A DNA stretch of 64,000 bases. Source: Tetradesmus obliquus (Eukaryota > Chlorophyta > Chlorophyceae > Sphaeropleales > Scenedesmaceae). The notes under the pieces are model-generated. The model was not told the origin of the DNA. It worked only from the letters and a program-made list of their open reading frames with translations, and did no database searches. Of this stretch, positions 62,201 to 64,000 are shown piece after piece. Numbering within the stretch: the first letter of the stretch is position 1; every line of letters starts with the position of its first letter. Position numbers and translations under genes: made by a program. The stretch covers positions 2,401,001 through 2,465,000 of the forward strand of contig CP126195.1 of the NCBI GenBank assembly GCA_030272155.1. Reading direction: 5' to 3'.

Positions 62201-64000
62201 AGCTGGGAGCTTGCTCCGCACGTAACAAAGCCAAGCGCACGCAGACGGGAAATGGCAGGCACACCTAGATGCGTTACAAGAAACTGTCTAATGATGAGGC
62301 AACGTTGCTGGAGCGTTCTCCCTAACGTTCACTGACCCAGAGAACGACCCAAGTATACAAAGTGGGGCACCTGCAGACCTCACAGTGATTTCTCATACAA
62401 AGTGGGGCACCTGCAGACCTCACAGTGATGTTCATCTTGCAGTGCCTGCTGATGCACAAAATCAAGCCGTCTGCAGCCCGTACTGTGTGCTTGTGTGGCT
62501 TCATGACGTAACCACCATCTCTTTGAACATGTGCTGCAAGACAATCAAACCCCACTCACCTCCAAGTCGACAGCATCCTCTATGGCTTTAAGAATGTCTT
62601 TGATCGCGCCTTGAATGAGGTCGCCAATGACGCAGATGAAGGAGATCTCCTCAGGACACCTGCACACAAGAAGATTAAGGAAATCAGGCCACCTTCACGC
62701 GCTGATGTTACGCAACATCAACCAGTGTTCTCTTTAACTCAGCTTTATCAACCAAAACAGTTGTCAATCGTGCTGTGGCTGATTGCGCATGTTGTTCAGT
62801 TGCAGGAAATTGCATTTGGAGCAAGGCTAACAGCTGGGAAACAGGCGCTGCCAGCCATAGTACGTAATGCAGAGACAGCAATGCGCTTGGATACTGCATG
62901 GGTGCACTCCTGCTAAGTGACTGCACTCCTTCTCGGCAGTTTCTCTCCCACTCACTGGATGTGCTGCAGCGCATTGACAATCTTGTCCACGATTGAGATG
63001 ATGATGTCCAATGTATTGAGCAGCTGGTTCTTCACAAGGTCAACGATGCCCATCACAAAGTTGAGGAACTCCTTGAGGTCGTTCCAGCCGATCATGGTCA
63101 GCACGTTGTCAATCATGGGCAGCAGCTTGGTGGACTCGCGCACCACGCCTATGAGTAGCAGCGGCGGCAGCAGCGCAGCAGTGCACGGCAGCAGAAGGTA
63201 CCAAGATGTTTGCAACGAACAAGCAAGGTTGCCGATCATGGGCAGCAGCTTGGTTGTCTCTCGCACCACGCTATGAGTAGCAGCAGCGGCGGCAGCAACA
63301 GTAGCAGCAACGGCAGCAGACGGTAAGCAGATGCTTGTAACCAACCAGCAAGGTTGCCGGTCATGGGCAACAGCTTGGTCGACTCGCGCAGCACACCTAC
63401 GAGCAGCAGCGGCAACAGCGGCAGACGAACGTGTGGTGGTAGGCCGCGCACTGCTGCTCGTCGCAAGTTGCACCCACCAGAGGTAGACGCCAGCATGGAC
63501 GCTGCAACTTCTTTTATTATGAATCAAACTTTCAAGGCAAACCAGTCCGATTACGCTGCGCACCTGCTGCAGTATCGATGATGACGGCTGCTGCCTCGAT
63601 GGGTGCGGATGCGTCCACGTCCAGGGTGAGGTTGGGCAGGCTCAGCGAGAACCAGGGGATGTCAACGTTGACCGGCGGCAGGCTGAAGTTGAAGCCTGCG
63701 GCAGTGCATAGTTCAATTTGAATAAATTTACTTGATTGTAAGACGAAATGGCTTGTCAGGTGGGAAGCTCAGCGTGATATCAGAGCAGAGCTGTCACGGA
63801 GGCCTTCATGACACTGGCTGCGTCGCATCCCAAACAGCCTGACATGCACAACTCACGAGGTTGAGCGATTAGTGCAAGCTCTTTGATGACGTTTAGACAT
63901 GCGTGCGCACCACTCAGCAGTAACGGCTGCTGCTTTCAGTTCATCCGTCCCACCCACCACCGCATGTACAGCAGCTGCCGCCGTTTTGCACTCACTAGGA
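46801..64000 (-). CDS. Very large secreted modular protein (Cys-rich GCC2/GCC3-like, LNR, HYR-like), 5' end off window
   Basis: Exons in phase, 5' to 3': 64000-63996, 63912-63857, 63695-63564, 63148-62957, 62659-62560, 62107-62038, 61482-61391, 61117-61098, 60857-60589, 59989-59878, 59451-59389, 58887-58803, 58510-58410, 57937-57730, 57380-57244, 56614-56511, 56223-56200, 55775-55641, 55277-55151, 54939-54810, 54476-54358, 54055-54004, 53797-53741, 53515-53318, 52971-52804, 52480-52316, 52047-51909, 51519-51197, 50647-50468, 50193-50158, 49878-49821, 49500-49411, 49136-49058, 48755-48565, 48364-48223, 47996-47758, 47558-47276, 47008-46801. These make about 1,630 codons to TGA. The order is: amphipathic helices; a Cys/Trp-rich region I do not recognise; Cys repeats of the CxxCPxGTY type; two LNR units (GNGICNGG...GDCCEATC and GNGVCDDD...GDCCPSTC); a HYR-like strand (TWSAKDAAGNVATATRTYS); and Ser/Thr-rich beta strands. 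No membrane segment is seen, so it is probably secreted. Two microexons are 20 and 24 nt. Confidence 0.85.
61817..61914. repeat. Large hairpin, 40-bp arms
   Basis: Left arm 61817-61856 pairs with right arm 61875-61914 with one mismatch. The 18-nt centre contains the perfect palindrome CCGTTTAAACGG. It lies in an intron of the giant gene and abuts the next hairpin. Confidence 0.97.
61913..61988. repeat. Large hairpin, 34-bp perfect arms
   Basis: Left arm 61913-61946 is the exact reverse complement of 61955-61988, with an 8-nt centre (GAAATTTA). It shares two bases with the preceding hairpin. Confidence 0.97.
62355..62429. repeat. 40-bp tandem duplication
   Basis: ATACAAAGTGGGGCACCTGC plus ACCTCACAGTGAT occurs at 62355-62389 and again at 62395-62429 with no mismatch, in an intron. 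Confidence 0.95.
63231..63420 (-). repeat. Two echoes of the head of the 62957-63148 exon
   Basis: About 70-bp copies of the exon start (codes VVRE(S/T)TKLLPM) at about 63231-63300 and 63356-63420, spaced about 122 bp from each other and from the real acceptor at 63149. Both stay open over the copied part. Confidence 0.9.

Overview
The window looks like nuclear DNA of a green alga, most likely a chlorophyte of the Chlorophyceae. The evidence is short exons with GT-AG introns, acceptors of the form CTGCAG, abundant CAG/CTG runs, a TGTAA-type poly(A) signal, a Chlamydomonas FOX1-type ferroxidase, a plastid-type release factor 1 and the standard genetic code. No bacterial, viral or organellar gene was seen. 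All gene models were joined by hand: exon phases were checked across every junction, but nothing was tested against transcripts.

Layout, left to right: a fragment of a Gln-rich gene (+, to 554); a 41-bp minisatellite (2222-2622); an F-box/LRR gene (-, 3060-4943); a five-exon TMEM144-type membrane protein (-, 5792-8107), divergent from a four-exon class I methyltransferase (+, 8740-10526); a 12-exon multicopper ferroxidase of the FOX1 type (-, 12460-20786, 1153 residues); divergent from it a 13-exon thioredoxin-fold/PDI-like ER protein ending in KDEL (+, 21817-27995); an AAAP/SLC38-type amino-acid transporter (+, 28475-32513, start unresolved); a plastid-like FKBP/SlyD-type prolyl isomerase (+, 33967-36000); a SPRING (C12orf49) homologue (-, 36470-38732); divergent from it plastid-type peptide chain release factor 1 (+, 39401-44647); and a very large secreted modular protein (-, 46801 to beyond the right edge), of which 38 in-phase exons (about 1,630 codons) are visible. 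It carries GCC2/GCC3-like Cys repeats, two LNR units and a HYR-like region.

The genes do not form one pathway. Several act in or through the secretory route: the ferroxidase, the KDEL protein, SPRING and the giant secreted protein. FKBP and release factor 1 are probably plastid proteins.

The most striking non-genic signal is that introns in at least six genes hold one to four decayed tandem copies of the edge of the neighbouring exon, splice site included, spaced about 90-250 bp apart. I call these exon-edge echoes. Release factor 1 has them at the head or tail of exons 4, 5, 6 and 7. A second unusual structure is a pair of abutting near-perfect hairpins (40-bp and 34-bp arms) at 61817-61988, inside an intron of the giant gene.
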